In this document: positions 1 to 8,823 of the stretch, piece by piece
Position numbering within the stretch: position 1 is the stretch's first letter
Layout: each line of letters opens with the position of its first letter
NCBI GenBank assembly: GCA_900542305.1
Contig: UQMU01000029.1
Coordinates: 1 to 27,045 of the forward strand
Length of the DNA stretch: 27,045 bases
Source of the DNA: an uncultured Collinsella sp.
GTDB lineage: Bacteria; Actinomycetota; Coriobacteriia; Coriobacteriales; Coriobacteriaceae
Direction: 5' to 3'
Program-made: the position numbers and the translations under genes
Notes under the pieces: generated by a model
The model's database searches: none
Seen by the model: the letters and a program-made list of their open reading frames with translations, nothing else
What the model was told of the DNA's origin: nothing

Positions 1-510
1 GCCTCGACTGCGCCCCCGCCGGCGCTCATCGAGGCCGAGAACAGGCAGGTCAGGTTCCTGGCCGCCCGGATATCGGAGGCCCTCGACGAGGCCGGGGCCC
101 TCGAGGCCGAGACGGCGGCGCTGCTCGAGGGCGACGAGACCTACGCGTGTCTGCTCACCGTGCCCGGCATCGGCCCGAGGACCGCGGCGCAGCTCGCGGT
201 GTCGGTCGACATCGGGAGGTTCCCGGACCACGACCACCTGGCCTCGTACTGCGGCATAGCCCCGAGGGTGAGGAGCTCCGGCACGTCGGTGAGGTCGGTC
301 AGGGCGTCCAGGCGCGGCGACGCGAGGCTCAAGTCCCTGCTGATCTTCTCGTGCAACAGCCTGGTGAGGTCCTCGGGGCGCTACGGCGAGTACTACCGGG
401 CCTGCAGGGCGCGGGGCATGGGGCACGGGCGGGCGCTCAAGGCCGTCGCGAGGAAGCGGCTCAGGGCGATATACGCCGTGATGCGCGACCGGGTGCCCTA
501 CCGGGAGTAG
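1..510 (+). CDS. IS110-family transposase, C-terminal part (5' end cut by window)
   Basis: The frame is open from the first base to a TAG at 508-510, so the N-terminal catalytic DEDD half lies outside the window. The visible ~169 residues show a helical linker rich in Glu/Ala, then the pattern LLTVPGIGPRTAAQL, GRF, LASYCGIAPRVRSSGTS and RGDARLKSLL. This is the Transposase_20 (IS116/IS110/IS902) C-terminal domain; the Ser of the SSGTS region lies where the family has its conserved serine. IS110 enzymes are DEDD recombinases guided by a bridge RNA encoded in a non-coding end. Only about 32 bp follow the stop before the sequence changes character, which fits the IS110 subgroup with a short right end and puts any bridge RNA to the left of the window. 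Family assignment is firm; whether the full gene is intact cannot be seen. Confidence 0.88.
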   Translation, partial: ASTAPPPALIEAENRQVRFLAARISEALDEAGALEAETAALLEGDETYACLLTVPGIGPRTAAQLAVSVDIGRFPDHDHLASYCGIAPRVRSSGTSVRSVRASRRGDARLKSLLIFSCNSLVRSSGRYGEYYRACRARGMGHGRALKAVARKRLRAIYAVMRDRVPYRE

Positions 511-542
511 CCCCGACGGTTGACAAAACTATAGGAACACCC
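1..542 (+). mobile_element. Right end of an IS110-family insertion sequence
   Basis: The element comprises the transposase 3' part and a short tail (511-542) that carries TTGACA at 520-525 and ends near GGAACACC. IS110 elements usually lack clear terminal inverted repeats, so the exact boundary near 540 is an estimate made from the typical tail and from the shift to AT-richer sequence after it. The outward-facing TTGACA is a perfect -35 hexamer. Confidence 0.6.
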
Positions 543-645
543 AACGACTAGTCTTGAAGCAAATCCCCACTCTCGCTCCAAAATAGTTCGCCAAGGTTTA
601 CTATTACGTTCATAAAGTAGTACAAGGCTAACAATGGGGGATAGC

Positions 646-1359
<714 letters not shown>

Positions 1360-1367
1360 GCGGCGCC

Positions 1368-4034
1368 ATGACACCTCTCACAAAACGACTCCCGCGCGAG
1401 CTGCGCCGCAATATTGGTAAGTACCTGGGCATCTTTTTGCTTATGTGCGGAAGCATCGCCCTCACCTCGGGCTTTTTGCTCGCGGCACATTCCATCGGCT
1501 GCCTTATCGATGACATGCGCGATGCGTACACGATTGAGGACGGCCGCGTGACCACCTCCTTCGAGGCCACCAAAGACCAGCTCAAGGCCGCCGAGGATGC
1601 GGCCGGCGACGTCGGCGGCGTCACGATCTACAAAAATTTCTCCATCGACGCCATCATCAAAAAGACCGCCGGCGACGATGGTACCAAGCGCACGCTGCGC
1701 ACCTATGCGCACCGCGCTAAGGTGGACATTGCGTCCTATTGTGAGGGCAAGCAGCCCAAGACGGACGACGAGGTGGCTATCGACCGTGTCTTTGCCACCA
1801 ACAACGACCTCGCCGTGGGCGATAAGGTCGAGCTCGAGGGCCGCACCTACACCATCTGCGGCATCATGACCCAGCCCGACAGCCAGGCGCTGTTCCTCAA
1901 CAACTCGGACTTTACGGTGAACACCATCACCTATGGCGTTGCCGAAGTGACCGATGCCGGCTTTGCCGCGCTCGAGGATGCCGGCGGCGCACCTGCCTAC
2001 ACCTACTCCTTTACCTTTACCGATCGCGACCTTTCCACCGCGGATCGCATCGACGCCGAGCAGGATATGGTCGAGGCGCTGACCGATGCCGATGCGCGCG
2101 TGGACGATCTGATCGATGCCGATTCCAACCAGGGCATTGGCTATGCGCGCGACGACGTAGACGGCGACTCCATGATGTGGATGACGCTACTCGACATCAT
2201 CATCGTGATCATGGCGTTCGTCTTTGTGGTCCTTACCGACGCCGCCATCGAGGAGGAGAGCGCCATCATCGGCACGTTGCTCGCCAGCGGCTATCGTCGA
2301 CGCGAGATCGTGCTGCACTACCTGGCACTTCCCGCCATCGTGGGCGTGGTCGCGGCGCTTTTGGGCACTGCTCTCGGCGTTGTGTTCTTTACCGAGCCCA
2401 TGCGCAGCCTCTATTACGGTTCGTACAGCCTGCCGCCCTTCCAGGTGTACTGGAGCTGGGAGATCTTTGTGAAGTGCGCCGTGGTTCCCGCCGCCGCGCT
2501 CATCCTCATCACGCTGGTGGGTCTGCTTCGCAAAATGGGCAAGACTCCGTTGCAGTTCCTTCGCCACGAGGCGAGCGGCAAATCGGGCACTAAGCGCGGC
2601 CTGCAGCTGTCGGAGCGCATGGGCTTTGTCGCGCGTTTCCGCCTGCGCATTTTCCTGCGCAACCTAGGCAACTTCGCCACGCTGTTCGTGGGCATCGCGT
2701 TTGCCTCGCTACTGATGCTTTTTGGCCTGGCGATTCTGCCCACGATGACGCACTACGCCGACAACCTCGAGACAAGCCTGGTCGCCGAGCACCAGTACAC
2801 GCTCAAGGCGCCGCTGGAGCTCGAGGGCACCGCCGAGGAGCGCGAGCAGTGGTCAGCGCTCGAGCGCTTGCAGTCGGTTGACGGCGCGTTGCTTTCCGCC
2901 GCCCAGGATGCGGATGATGAGCTTGACGACGCGGCCGATGCGGCGCAGGCGGCAGCCGATGCCGCGGCTAGCGCTCCGTCTGCCGAGAGCTTGGCCGCGG
3001 CGCAGGACGCGCTCGCCAAGGTCCAGGACAAGAAGGATGCGCTTTATGCGCGCCTCGATGACCTTGCCAATGCCCTTGGCTGCGACCGCGACGAGGCTAT
3101 CGACTTGATTGACAAGGCCTCTAAGATCGACACTGACAACGACGATATCCATCCGGTCAATACGACCGACAACGGCGTGGGCGCAATCGCGCAGGCCGAG
3201 AAATATGCTGTTTACCAGCTGCAATACGACCGCGGCGATGGAAATGGCGAGGAGACGATTTCCGTCTGCGGCATTTCATCCGATTCGCGCTATTGGAAAG
3301 ACCTCAACGTCGGCGATGGGCGCGTCGTCTTTGGTGGCGGTCTGCTCGATAAGTTTGGCTGGAGCGAGGGACAGAAGGTTAAACTTCGTGACAAGTACGA
3401 GGGCAAGAATTATTCCCTTGAGTATGTGGGCAAGGACTGCACCTGGGGTTCCAAGTCGGACATGAATGTCTATATGAGTATCGATGACTTTAACGAGCTG
3501 TTCGACAACGACGCCGCCTACTTTAACGGCTATGTGAGCGACGAGAAGCTCGACCTCGACGCGCGCTACTTTGCCGGCGACACCACGCCCGACGACATGC
3601 GCGCCGTGGGTGACCAGTTCATCGGAATGATGAGCAAAATGATTGGAATGATGGTCGGGCTCGCGGTGTTTATCTTCCTGCTGTTTATGTACCTGCTGAC
3701 CAAGGCTGTGATCGACCACAGCGCCCGTTCGATCAGCTACATGAAAGTCTTTGGCTATCGCGATAGCGAGATCTCGCATCTGTACATCCGCTCGATCACG
3801 CTGTGCGTGGCGGCGTCGCTCGTGCTGAGTCTGCCGGTCATTATTGGCTCGCTCACGGCCATCTTCCGCTCGATGCTGCTCGCCTACAACGGCAATATCG
3901 AAATCTATGCGCCCGCTTGGTCCATGGTTGCATGCGTCGGCATTGGCTTTGCGACCTACCTGGTCGTGGCGCTGCTGCACGCGCGCTCCATCAAGCGCGT
4001 CAGTCTGGCCGAAGCCCTCAAAGTCCAAGAGTAG
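1368..4034 (+). CDS. ABC transporter permease with two FtsX domains
   Basis: An 888-residue membrane subunit partnering the preceding ATPase. The N-terminus (KRLPRELRRNIGKYLGIFLL) is the usual cytoplasmic helix followed by the first membrane span. An extracytoplasmic region follows, then a first FtsX block around residues 265-390 with several spans, a further span near residue 440, a second large outer domain, and a C-terminal FtsX block (about residues 755-888). The second outer domain has an Ala/Asp/Lys-rich stretch at about residues 514-571 that should form a coiled-coil hairpin. The upstream frame is open back to 1140, but the ATG at 1368 fits both the operon spacing and the first membrane helix. 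The architecture resembles the large MacB-like permeases of Gram-positive bacteria. The export substrate cannot be read from sequence. Confidence 0.9.
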   Translation: MTPLTKRLPRELRRNIGKYLGIFLLMCGSIALTSGFLLAAHSIGCLIDDMRDAYTIEDGRVTTSFEATKDQLKAAEDAAGDVGGVTIYKNFSIDAIIKKTAGDDGTKRTLRTYAHRAKVDIASYCEGKQPKTDDEVAIDRVFATNNDLAVGDKVELEGRTYTICGIMTQPDSQALFLNNSDFTVNTITYGVAEVTDAGFAALEDAGGAPAYTYSFTFTDRDLSTADRIDAEQDMVEALTDADARVDDLIDADSNQGIGYARDDVDGDSMMWMTLLDIIIVIMAFVFVVLTDAAIEEESAIIGTLLASGYRRREIVLHYLALPAIVGVVAALLGTALGVVFFTEPMRSLYYGSYSLPPFQVYWSWEIFVKCAVVPAAALILITLVGLLRKMGKTPLQFLRHEASGKSGTKRGLQLSERMGFVARFRLRIFLRNLGNFATLFVGIAFASLLMLFGLAILPTMTHYADNLETSLVAEHQYTLKAPLELEGTAEEREQWSALERLQSVDGALLSAAQDADDELDDAADAAQAAADAAASAPSAESLAAAQDALAKVQDKKDALYARLDDLANALGCDRDEAIDLIDKASKIDTDNDDIHPVNTTDNGVGAIAQAEKYAVYQLQYDRGDGNGEETISVCGISSDSRYWKDLNVGDGRVVFGGGLLDKFGWSEGQKVKLRDKYEGKNYSLEYVGKDCTWGSKSDMNVYMSIDDFNELFDNDAAYFNGYVSDEKLDLDARYFAGDTTPDDMRAVGDQFIGMMSKMIGMMVGLAVFIFLLFMYLLTKAVIDHSARSISYMKVFGYRDSEISHLYIRSITLCVAASLVLSLPVIIGSLTAIFRSMLLAYNGNIEIYAPAWSMVACVGIGFATYLVVALLHARSIKRVSLAEALKVQE

Positions 4035-4059
4035 TCATTTAAGAACGTTCCCAATGACT
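4033..4059. repeat. 27-nt near-palindromic repeat, copy A
   Basis: Arms AGTCATT and AATGACT enclose a 13-nt centre, TAAGAACGTTCCC. The reverse complement matches the copies at 12416-12442 and 25177-25203. The repeat begins inside the TAG stop codon (4032-4034) of the permease gene. Confidence 0.7.
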
Positions 4060-4070
4060 AGGTGCCGTAC

Positions 4071-4101
4071 TTGACTTTAACTCTGCTTTAACTGGTACCA
4101 T
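4071..4101 (+). promoter_or_regulatory. Putative promoter of the DUF362 gene
   Basis: TTGACT at 4071-4076 and TACCAT at 4096-4101, separated by 19 nt. A TG dinucleotide one base upstream of the -10 gives an extended -10 (TGGTACCAT). The spacing is slightly long. It lies about 45 nt upstream of the ATG at 4144, which has AGGGG in front. Confidence 0.5.
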
Positions 4102-4143
4102 CCTCTATGTCTGTAATGCCATATAGACCGAGGGGATATATCT

Positions 4144-5349
4144 ATGACCGCAGCCGCACCCGCCGCACCCGCTAAGGTGTACTTCACTAACCTGCGCACG
4201 CATGCTCGCGAGAGCCAGCTCGACAAGCTCAAGCGCCTCATCCGTCACGCCGGTATCGAGCAGATCGACTTTGAGAACAAGTTCGTCGCCATCAAGATTC
4301 ACTTTGGCGAGCTGGGCAACCTGAGCTTTTTGCGCCCCAACTACGCCCGCGCCGTCGCGGATGTCGTGAAGGAGCTGGGCGGCAAGCCCTTCCTCACCGA
4401 CTGCAACACGCTCTATGTCGGTAGCCGCAAAAACGCGCTCGAGCACATCGATACCGCCTACCAGAACGGCTTTACCCCGTATGCCACGGGCTGCCAGATC
4501 ATCATCGCCGACGGCCTTAAGGGCACCGACGAGGCGCTCGTCCCGGTCGAGGGCGGCGAGTACGTGCACGAGGCCAAGATCGGTCAGGCGCTCATGGATG
4601 CCGATATCGTGATCAGCCTCACCCACTTTAAGGGCCATGAGCAGGCCGGTTTTGGCGGCGCCATGAAGAACCTGGGCATGGGAGGCGGCAGCCGTGCCGG
4701 CAAGATGGAGCAGCATGCCGCCGGCAAGCCGAACGTCGCGACCGAGCACTGCGTTGGCTGCCATGCCTGCGAAAAGATCTGCGCGCACAACGCTATCTCG
4801 TTCGACGGCACCCGCGAGCGCGAGCTTGCCAGCGGCGCTACTCGCACGGTGCACGTGGCCGCTATCGACCACGATCGCTGCGTGGGCTGCGGACGCTGCA
4901 TTGCGGCATGCAACCAGGACTGCATCAAGCCCGGTTATGAGGCCGCGGCCGACGTGCTCAACTGCAAGATCGCCGAGTATACAAAGGCCGTTGTCGACGG
5001 CCGTCCGAGCTTCCACATCTCGCTTGCCATGGACATCAGTCCCAACTGCGACTGCCATCCCGAAAACGATACGCCTATCGTCAACGACATCGGCATGTTC
5101 GCGAGCTTCGACCCGGTCGCCATCGACCAGGCCTGCGCCGATGCCGTCATGGCATCCGAGCCGCTGCCCAACACCGAGCTCACCGATAGCGCGGCCAAGA
5201 TGGAGCACAACCACGAGCATCTGGAGGGCGAGCAGGCCAAGGATCCCTTCTGCATCACGCATCCCGACACCGACTGGCGCGTGTGCATCGCGCACGCCGA
5301 GAAGATCGGCCTGGGCACGAGCAAGTACGAGCTTATCGAGGTCAAGTAG
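4144..5349 (+). CDS. DUF362 domain protein with two [4Fe-4S] ferredoxin clusters
   Basis: A 401-residue soluble protein. Residues about 10-185 and 270-345 match the DUF362 fold (KVYFTNL, IKIHFGELGN, GGKPFLTDCNTLY, SLTHFKGHEQAGFGGAMKN). Two classic 4Fe-4S motifs are inserted in it: Cys203, 206, 209 with Cys213 (CVGCHACEKIC) and Cys246, 249, 252 with Cys256 (CVGCGRCIAAC). DUF362 proteins are widespread in anaerobes; the function is unproven, and a redox or electron-transfer role is inferred from the clusters. There is no signal peptide or membrane span, so it should be cytoplasmic. The gene appears monocistronic: it has its own putative promoter and a strong terminator about 50 nt after the stop. 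Confidence 0.92.
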   Translation: MTAAAPAAPAKVYFTNLRTHARESQLDKLKRLIRHAGIEQIDFENKFVAIKIHFGELGNLSFLRPNYARAVADVVKELGGKPFLTDCNTLYVGSRKNALEHIDTAYQNGFTPYATGCQIIIADGLKGTDEALVPVEGGEYVHEAKIGQALMDADIVISLTHFKGHEQAGFGGAMKNLGMGGGSRAGKMEQHAAGKPNVATEHCVGCHACEKICAHNAISFDGTRERELASGATRTVHVAAIDHDRCVGCGRCIAACNQDCIKPGYEAAADVLNCKIAEYTKAVVDGRPSFHISLAMDISPNCDCHPENDTPIVNDIGMFASFDPVAIDQACADAVMASEPLPNTELTDSAAKMEHNHEHLEGEQAKDPFCITHPDTDWRVCIAHAEKIGLGTSKYELIEVK

Positions 5350-5397
5350 CACCTAGCTATTAGACAAAACAAGCGCCTTTGTAGCACAACTGTTAGC

Positions 5398-5436
5398 AAA
5401 AGCCGCCCGTGAGCACAGTGCCCACGGGCGGCTTTT
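5398..5436. terminator. Strong bidirectional intrinsic terminator
   Basis: Perfect 14-bp stem: AAAAGCCGCCCGTG (5398-5411) and CACGGGCGGCTTTT (5423-5436), with an 11-nt loop. The stem ends in four A on one side and four T on the other, so it can stop transcription of the DUF362 gene and of the convergent hydrolase gene. Confidence 0.88.
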
Positions 5437-5482
5437 CGGAAGTGCTAGGGGGTCAGATAGGCCAGTAAACCGTACTATTTGC

Positions 5483-6448
5483 CTAAAAATACTCGTCGAG
5501 GAAGTCGTCGACCGTGTTCCAGTAGAGTTCGGGGTCGACCTGCGCGCTCTTGGCGTGGGTGGCGCCATGGACGGTGAGCTTTTGCTTGACCTTGCTGGCG
5601 CACGCGTCGTAGTTTTGGTCGAGCATGCTGTACGGCACAAAGGTGTCTTGGTCACCGTGGATAAACAGCATGGGAACCGTCGCATGTTTGAGTTGCTCCA
5701 CGCTGCTCGCCTTATGAAAGTCGTAGCCCGCGCGCACGTTGCACACCAAGTTCGCTACATCGAGCAAGGGAAAGCTGGGCAGGCCGAACACGTCCTTGAG
5801 CTGCAGAGAAAACTCGTCCCAAACACTCGTATAACCGCAGTCCTCGATAATGCATTTCACGTTTGCAGGCAGAGATTCCCCCGCGACGTTCATGGCGGTT
5901 GCCGCACCCATCGACTCGCCAAAGACCAGGATGCGCGCCTCGGGGTCAGCCTGAACGATTCGCTCGATCCATGCGACGATGTCGAGCCGCTCGGGCCAGC
6001 CCATGCCGATATAGTCGCCGCCGGAGCGCTCGTGGGCGCGGGCGGCGGGTGCGAGTACGTTCATGCCGCGGTCGTGGAATCGCTTGACGTATCGGGCCAT
6101 ACCGATGGGCTCGTTGGTATATCCATGCAGGCAGACGGCGTAGTCGTGCGTGCTCTCCGACGCGGCAAAATACCAAGCGGCAAGCTCGGTTCCGTCATCT
6201 GCGGTGAGGCTGCTGCTCTCGCGGTTCTCTTTAAACCACGCCCGCGCCTCGGTGTCCTCGGCATCCGGCTGCTCACCTTCTTTTTCGTTCTTGCTATCCT
6301 GCATCATCTTCATGGTGTACGGCGCTTGGGGGTTCAGGGCAAAGTCAAACAAAAAGTTGCCGGCAAATCCGAGCAGCGCAACGACAACCACCAGCGCAAC
6401 GATGCCGGCTATCTCGAGCTTTCGATGGGAACGTGCGTTTTGAGCCAT
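5483..6448 (-). CDS. Membrane-anchored alpha/beta hydrolase
   Basis: A 321-residue serine hydrolase. Residues about 11-35 form one hydrophobic span, so the catalytic domain is probably outside the membrane. The core shows the oxyanion strand CLHGY (106-110), the nucleophile elbow GESMG with Ser179, Asp268 in GDQDTF and His298 in GATHAK: a complete Ser-Asp-His triad in the usual order. It resembles the BAAT/FrsA-like and prolyl-oligopeptidase-like hydrolases commonly annotated as alpha/beta fold; the substrate (ester or peptide) is unknown. AGGAG lies just upstream of the ATG. It is transcribed divergently from the hemolysin-III gene, with a good promoter and two palindromes in the shared intergenic region. 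Confidence 0.9.
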   Translation of the reverse strand: MAQNARSHRKLEIAGIVALVVVVALLGFAGNFLFDFALNPQAPYTMKMMQDSKNEKEGEQPDAEDTEARAWFKENRESSSLTADDGTELAAWYFAASESTHDYAVCLHGYTNEPIGMARYVKRFHDRGMNVLAPAARAHERSGGDYIGMGWPERLDIVAWIERIVQADPEARILVFGESMGAATAMNVAGESLPANVKCIIEDCGYTSVWDEFSLQLKDVFGLPSFPLLDVANLVCNVRAGYDFHKASSVEQLKHATVPMLFIHGDQDTFVPYSMLDQNYDACASKVKQKLTVHGATHAKSAQVDPELYWNTVDDFLDEYF

Positions 6449-6468
6449 GCGGTATTCTCCTATAAGAT

Positions 6469-6482
6469 GTTAATACGTCAAC
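6469..6482. promoter_or_regulatory. Putative operator, proximal copy (GTTRATRCGTCAAC)
   Basis: GTTAATACGTCAAC is a near-palindrome (arms GTTAA and TCAAC) lying about 9-22 nt downstream of the predicted start of the hydrolase transcript. A near-identical copy lies 45 bp away at 6514-6527. Confidence 0.5.
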
Positions 6483-6497
6483 ATTTAATGCAAGCGC

Positions 6498-6526
6498 ATT
6501 ATGGACGTTCGCCGTTGATGCGTCAA
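6498..6526 (-). promoter_or_regulatory. Promoter of the alpha/beta hydrolase gene
   Basis: On the minus strand TTGACG (complement of 6521-6526) and CATAAT (complement of 6498-6503) are separated by exactly 17 nt. Both are one base from the sigma-70 consensus. The -35 sits inside the distal palindrome. Confidence 0.7.
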
Positions 6527-6527
6527 C
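6514..6527. promoter_or_regulatory. Putative operator, distal copy, overlapping the -35
   Basis: GTTGATGCGTCAAC has perfect arms GTTGA and TCAAC around TGCG. It matches 12 of 14 bases of the site at 6469-6482 and covers the -35 of the hydrolase promoter, the geometry expected of a dimeric repressor. Confidence 0.55.
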
Positions 6528-6569
6528 AGGCAAAGAATGGGTAAACAAAGGGTCACGTATGGTGCAAAT

Positions 6570-6599
6570 TTCGCACGTACCTAGACGCTTTGATATAGT
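6570..6599 (+). promoter_or_regulatory. Possible promoter of the hemolysin-III gene
   Basis: TATAGT at 6594-6599 with a weak -35 TTCGCA at 6570-6575 and 18-nt spacing. Only the -10 is convincing. Confidence 0.35.
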
Positions 6600-6634
6600 G
6601 TTGAGAACTCTTTACGTTGGAGGATGTAACCGGC

Positions 6635-7318
6635 ATGTCCGATTCGAGCGACAGTTCTAAGCCGCGACCCAAGACCGCGGCCGTTCCACACTACACGGTG
6701 GGCGAGGAGATCATGAACTCCGTCACCCATGGTGTCGGCTGCCTGCTGGGTATCGCGGGTCTGGTGCTCCTGATCGTATTCGCCGCCCTGCGCGGCGGAG
6801 GTCCGGCCCACATGGCCGCGGCGATTGTCTATGGTGTCAGCATTATCCTCGAATATCTGGCCTCCACGCTCTACCACGCGATTCAGCCCGCGCGCGCCAA
6901 GCGCGTGTTTCGCATCATCGACCATAGCTGCATCTACCTGCTCATAGCCGGCAGCTATACGCCGTTTTGCCTTATCACGCTCGCAAACGACGGCGGCCCT
7001 GCGCTGTTCTTTGCCGTATGGGCCATCGCCATTGTCGGCATCGCCCTCGAGTGCTTTTTGCGCGAGCGTCAACCGCACTGGGTAAGTGGCTTGGTCTACC
7101 TGCTGATGGGCTGGCTCGTCGTCTTTAAGCTGCCCGAACTTGTGGCGCTGCTCAACCCCGTCGCGCTTGCCCTGCTCGCCGTCGGCGGCGTGTGCTATAC
7201 CGTGGGCGTGCCGTTCTATATCGCCAAAAACGTGCGATATCTGCACAGTGTTTTCCACTTGTGGGTGCTCGCTGGCAGCATCTTCCAGTTCATGGCGGTG
7301 ATCCTCTTCGTAATCTAG
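6635..7318 (+). CDS. Hemolysin III / PAQR-family membrane protein
   Basis: A 227-residue polytopic membrane protein with about seven spans, the usual size for bacterial hemolysin-III (TrhA/YqfA) proteins. Family motifs: NSVTHGVG at the first span, SxxxH at residues 77-81 (STLYH), IDHSCIYLLIAGSYTPF, and HxxxH at residues 204-208 (HSVFH). In the PAQR superfamily the TM2 and TM7 histidines bind a metal (zinc in adiponectin receptors). The residue where many relatives carry a further His in the last span is Gln here (SIFQF). The role is probably membrane-lipid or fluidity homeostasis; hemolysis is a historical name. A TTG at 6617 is in frame, but the ATG at 6635 is chosen because GGAGG (6619-6623) lies upstream. 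Confidence 0.9.
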   Translation: MSDSSDSSKPRPKTAAVPHYTVGEEIMNSVTHGVGCLLGIAGLVLLIVFAALRGGGPAHMAAAIVYGVSIILEYLASTLYHAIQPARAKRVFRIIDHSCIYLLIAGSYTPFCLITLANDGGPALFFAVWAIAIVGIALECFLRERQPHWVSGLVYLLMGWLVVFKLPELVALLNPVALALLAVGGVCYTVGVPFYIAKNVRYLHSVFHLWVLAGSIFQFMAVILFVI

Positions 7319-7425
7319 CGACCGCGCCCACGGCCCCGCCCGCGCGGGCGACCGGCGCAATTGCCGTATCCGCCATCAACGTTTTACCTTAACGTCCCGA
7401 ATCTTGGAGGTTCGAGAAACTCCCG

Positions 7426-8799
7426 ATGGACATAACCATCTCTCTTATTACCACGCTCGTCCTGACGCTTATCAACGGCTACTTCTCCATGTCCGAGATG
7501 GCTCTCACCACGGCTAAGCGCGCCGTGTTGGAGCACGATGCCGAGGAGGGCGATAAGCGCGCCGAGCGCGCCGTCCAGCTCGCCGCCGACTCCGATCAGC
7601 TGTTGGCCACCATCCAGGTCGCCATCACGCTCGTGGGCTTCGCCTCATCCGCCGTTGCCTCGACGAGCCTGTCCGACCCGCTTGCCACATGGCTCATGAG
7701 CTTTGGCATCGCGCCGCTTTCCGCCATCGCGCGCGGCCTGGCGCCGGTCATCATCACCGTCGCCGTCGCCTTTGTGTCCATCGTGATCGGCGAGCTCGTG
7801 CCCAAACGCATCGGCCTCGCTAACGCCGAGGGCGTATCCAAGCAGGTCGTGGGGCCGCTTTCCGTGTTCCAAAAGATCGCCCGCCCGCTCGTGTGGCTGA
7901 CCGGTGCCTGCTCCGATGGCCTGGCCCGCATCCTGCGCATCAAGAGCGCCGATGATCGCCAGAACGTCTCGGAGGAAGAGATCAAGTACATGGTCTCGGA
8001 GCAGGACGACCTGCTCGACGAGGAAAAGCGCATGATCCACGAGATCTTCGACCTGGGCGACACCGTGGCTCGCGAGGTCATGGTGCCGCGCGTGGACACC
8101 ACCATGTGCGAGGACGACGAGACGGTCGCCGACGTGCTGTCCACCATGCGCCAGACCGGCTTCAGCCGCATCCCCGTCTATCACGAGGACCCCGACAACG
8201 TCGCGGGCATCGCGCACATCAAGGACCTGATCCAGCCCGCGCTCGACGGCAAGGGCGACCAGCCCATCGCCGGCTATTTGCGCGACGCCGCCTTTGTGCC
8301 CGACACCAAGGACATCCTGCCGCTGCTGTCCGAGATGCAGACCTCGCACGACCAGATCGTGGTCGTCGTGGACGAGTACGGCGGCACGGCCGGCATCATC
8401 ACCATCGAAGATATCGTCGAGGAGATCGTCGGCGAAATCGAGGACGAGTTCGATCCCGACAACAAGTACCTCACGCGCCTTTCGCGCCGTGAGTGGCTTG
8501 TCGATGGGCGTTTTTCGTGCGATGACGCGATTGAGCTTGGTTGGCCGCTCGAGGAAAGCGATGATTATGAGACCATCGCCGGCTGGATTTTGGAGCTTTG
8601 CGACTCGGTGCCCGACATCGGAGAGGTGTTTGAGGTCGCAGGGTACAAGTTCAAGGTACAGTCGATGCGTGGCCAGCGCATCTCGCTCATTCGCGTGATC
8701 GCTCCGGCCGAAACCGATAAGAAGGATTCCGAGTCCTCGGCAGAGAAGCCGGCGGCGTCGGGTGCGGGCTCTGCGGATCCGCACGATGGCGACGAGTAG
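7426..8799 (+). CDS. CNNM/CorC-family protein (DUF21, CBS pair, CorC_HlyC)
   Basis: A 457-residue membrane protein of the hemolysin C/CNNM family. Residues 1 to about 190 are the DUF21 domain, with an N-terminal span and motifs NGYFSMSEMALTTAKR and IGELVPKRIGL. Residues about 205-330 are a CBS pair, starting at AREVMVPRVD and containing GFSRIPVYHEDPDNVAGI and VVDEYGGTAGIITIEDIVEE. About 345-430 is the CorC_HlyC transporter-associated domain, followed by a Ser/Glu/Ala-rich disordered tail. Characterised relatives (CNNM, CorC, MpfA) act in Mg2+ efflux, with the CBS pair sensing nucleotide/Mg2+. GGAGG at 7406-7410 is 15 nt from the ATG, which is unusually far, but no better start is visible. The next gene begins 24 nt after the stop. 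Confidence 0.93.
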   Translation: MDITISLITTLVLTLINGYFSMSEMALTTAKRAVLEHDAEEGDKRAERAVQLAADSDQLLATIQVAITLVGFASSAVASTSLSDPLATWLMSFGIAPLSAIARGLAPVIITVAVAFVSIVIGELVPKRIGLANAEGVSKQVVGPLSVFQKIARPLVWLTGACSDGLARILRIKSADDRQNVSEEEIKYMVSEQDDLLDEEKRMIHEIFDLGDTVAREVMVPRVDTTMCEDDETVADVLSTMRQTGFSRIPVYHEDPDNVAGIAHIKDLIQPALDGKGDQPIAGYLRDAAFVPDTKDILPLLSEMQTSHDQIVVVVDEYGGTAGIITIEDIVEEIVGEIEDEFDPDNKYLTRLSRREWLVDGRFSCDDAIELGWPLEESDDYETIAGWILELCDSVPDIGEVFEVAGYKFKVQSMRGQRISLIRVIAPAETDKKDSESSAEKPAASGAGSADPHDGDE

Positions 8800-8823
8800 G
8801 GCAAGGAAGAGTAGGGGAGAGTT

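Noticed and set aside
4105..5352. A 415-codon minus-strand open frame
   Set aside because: Antisense of the DUF362 gene with its two 4Fe-4S motifs; product is low-information Val/Ala/Gly/Asp sequence.
7319..7425. GC-rich palindrome CGCCCGCGCGGGCG after the hemolysin-III gene as a terminator
   Set aside because: No T-tract and no adequate loop; likely a chance GC palindrome.
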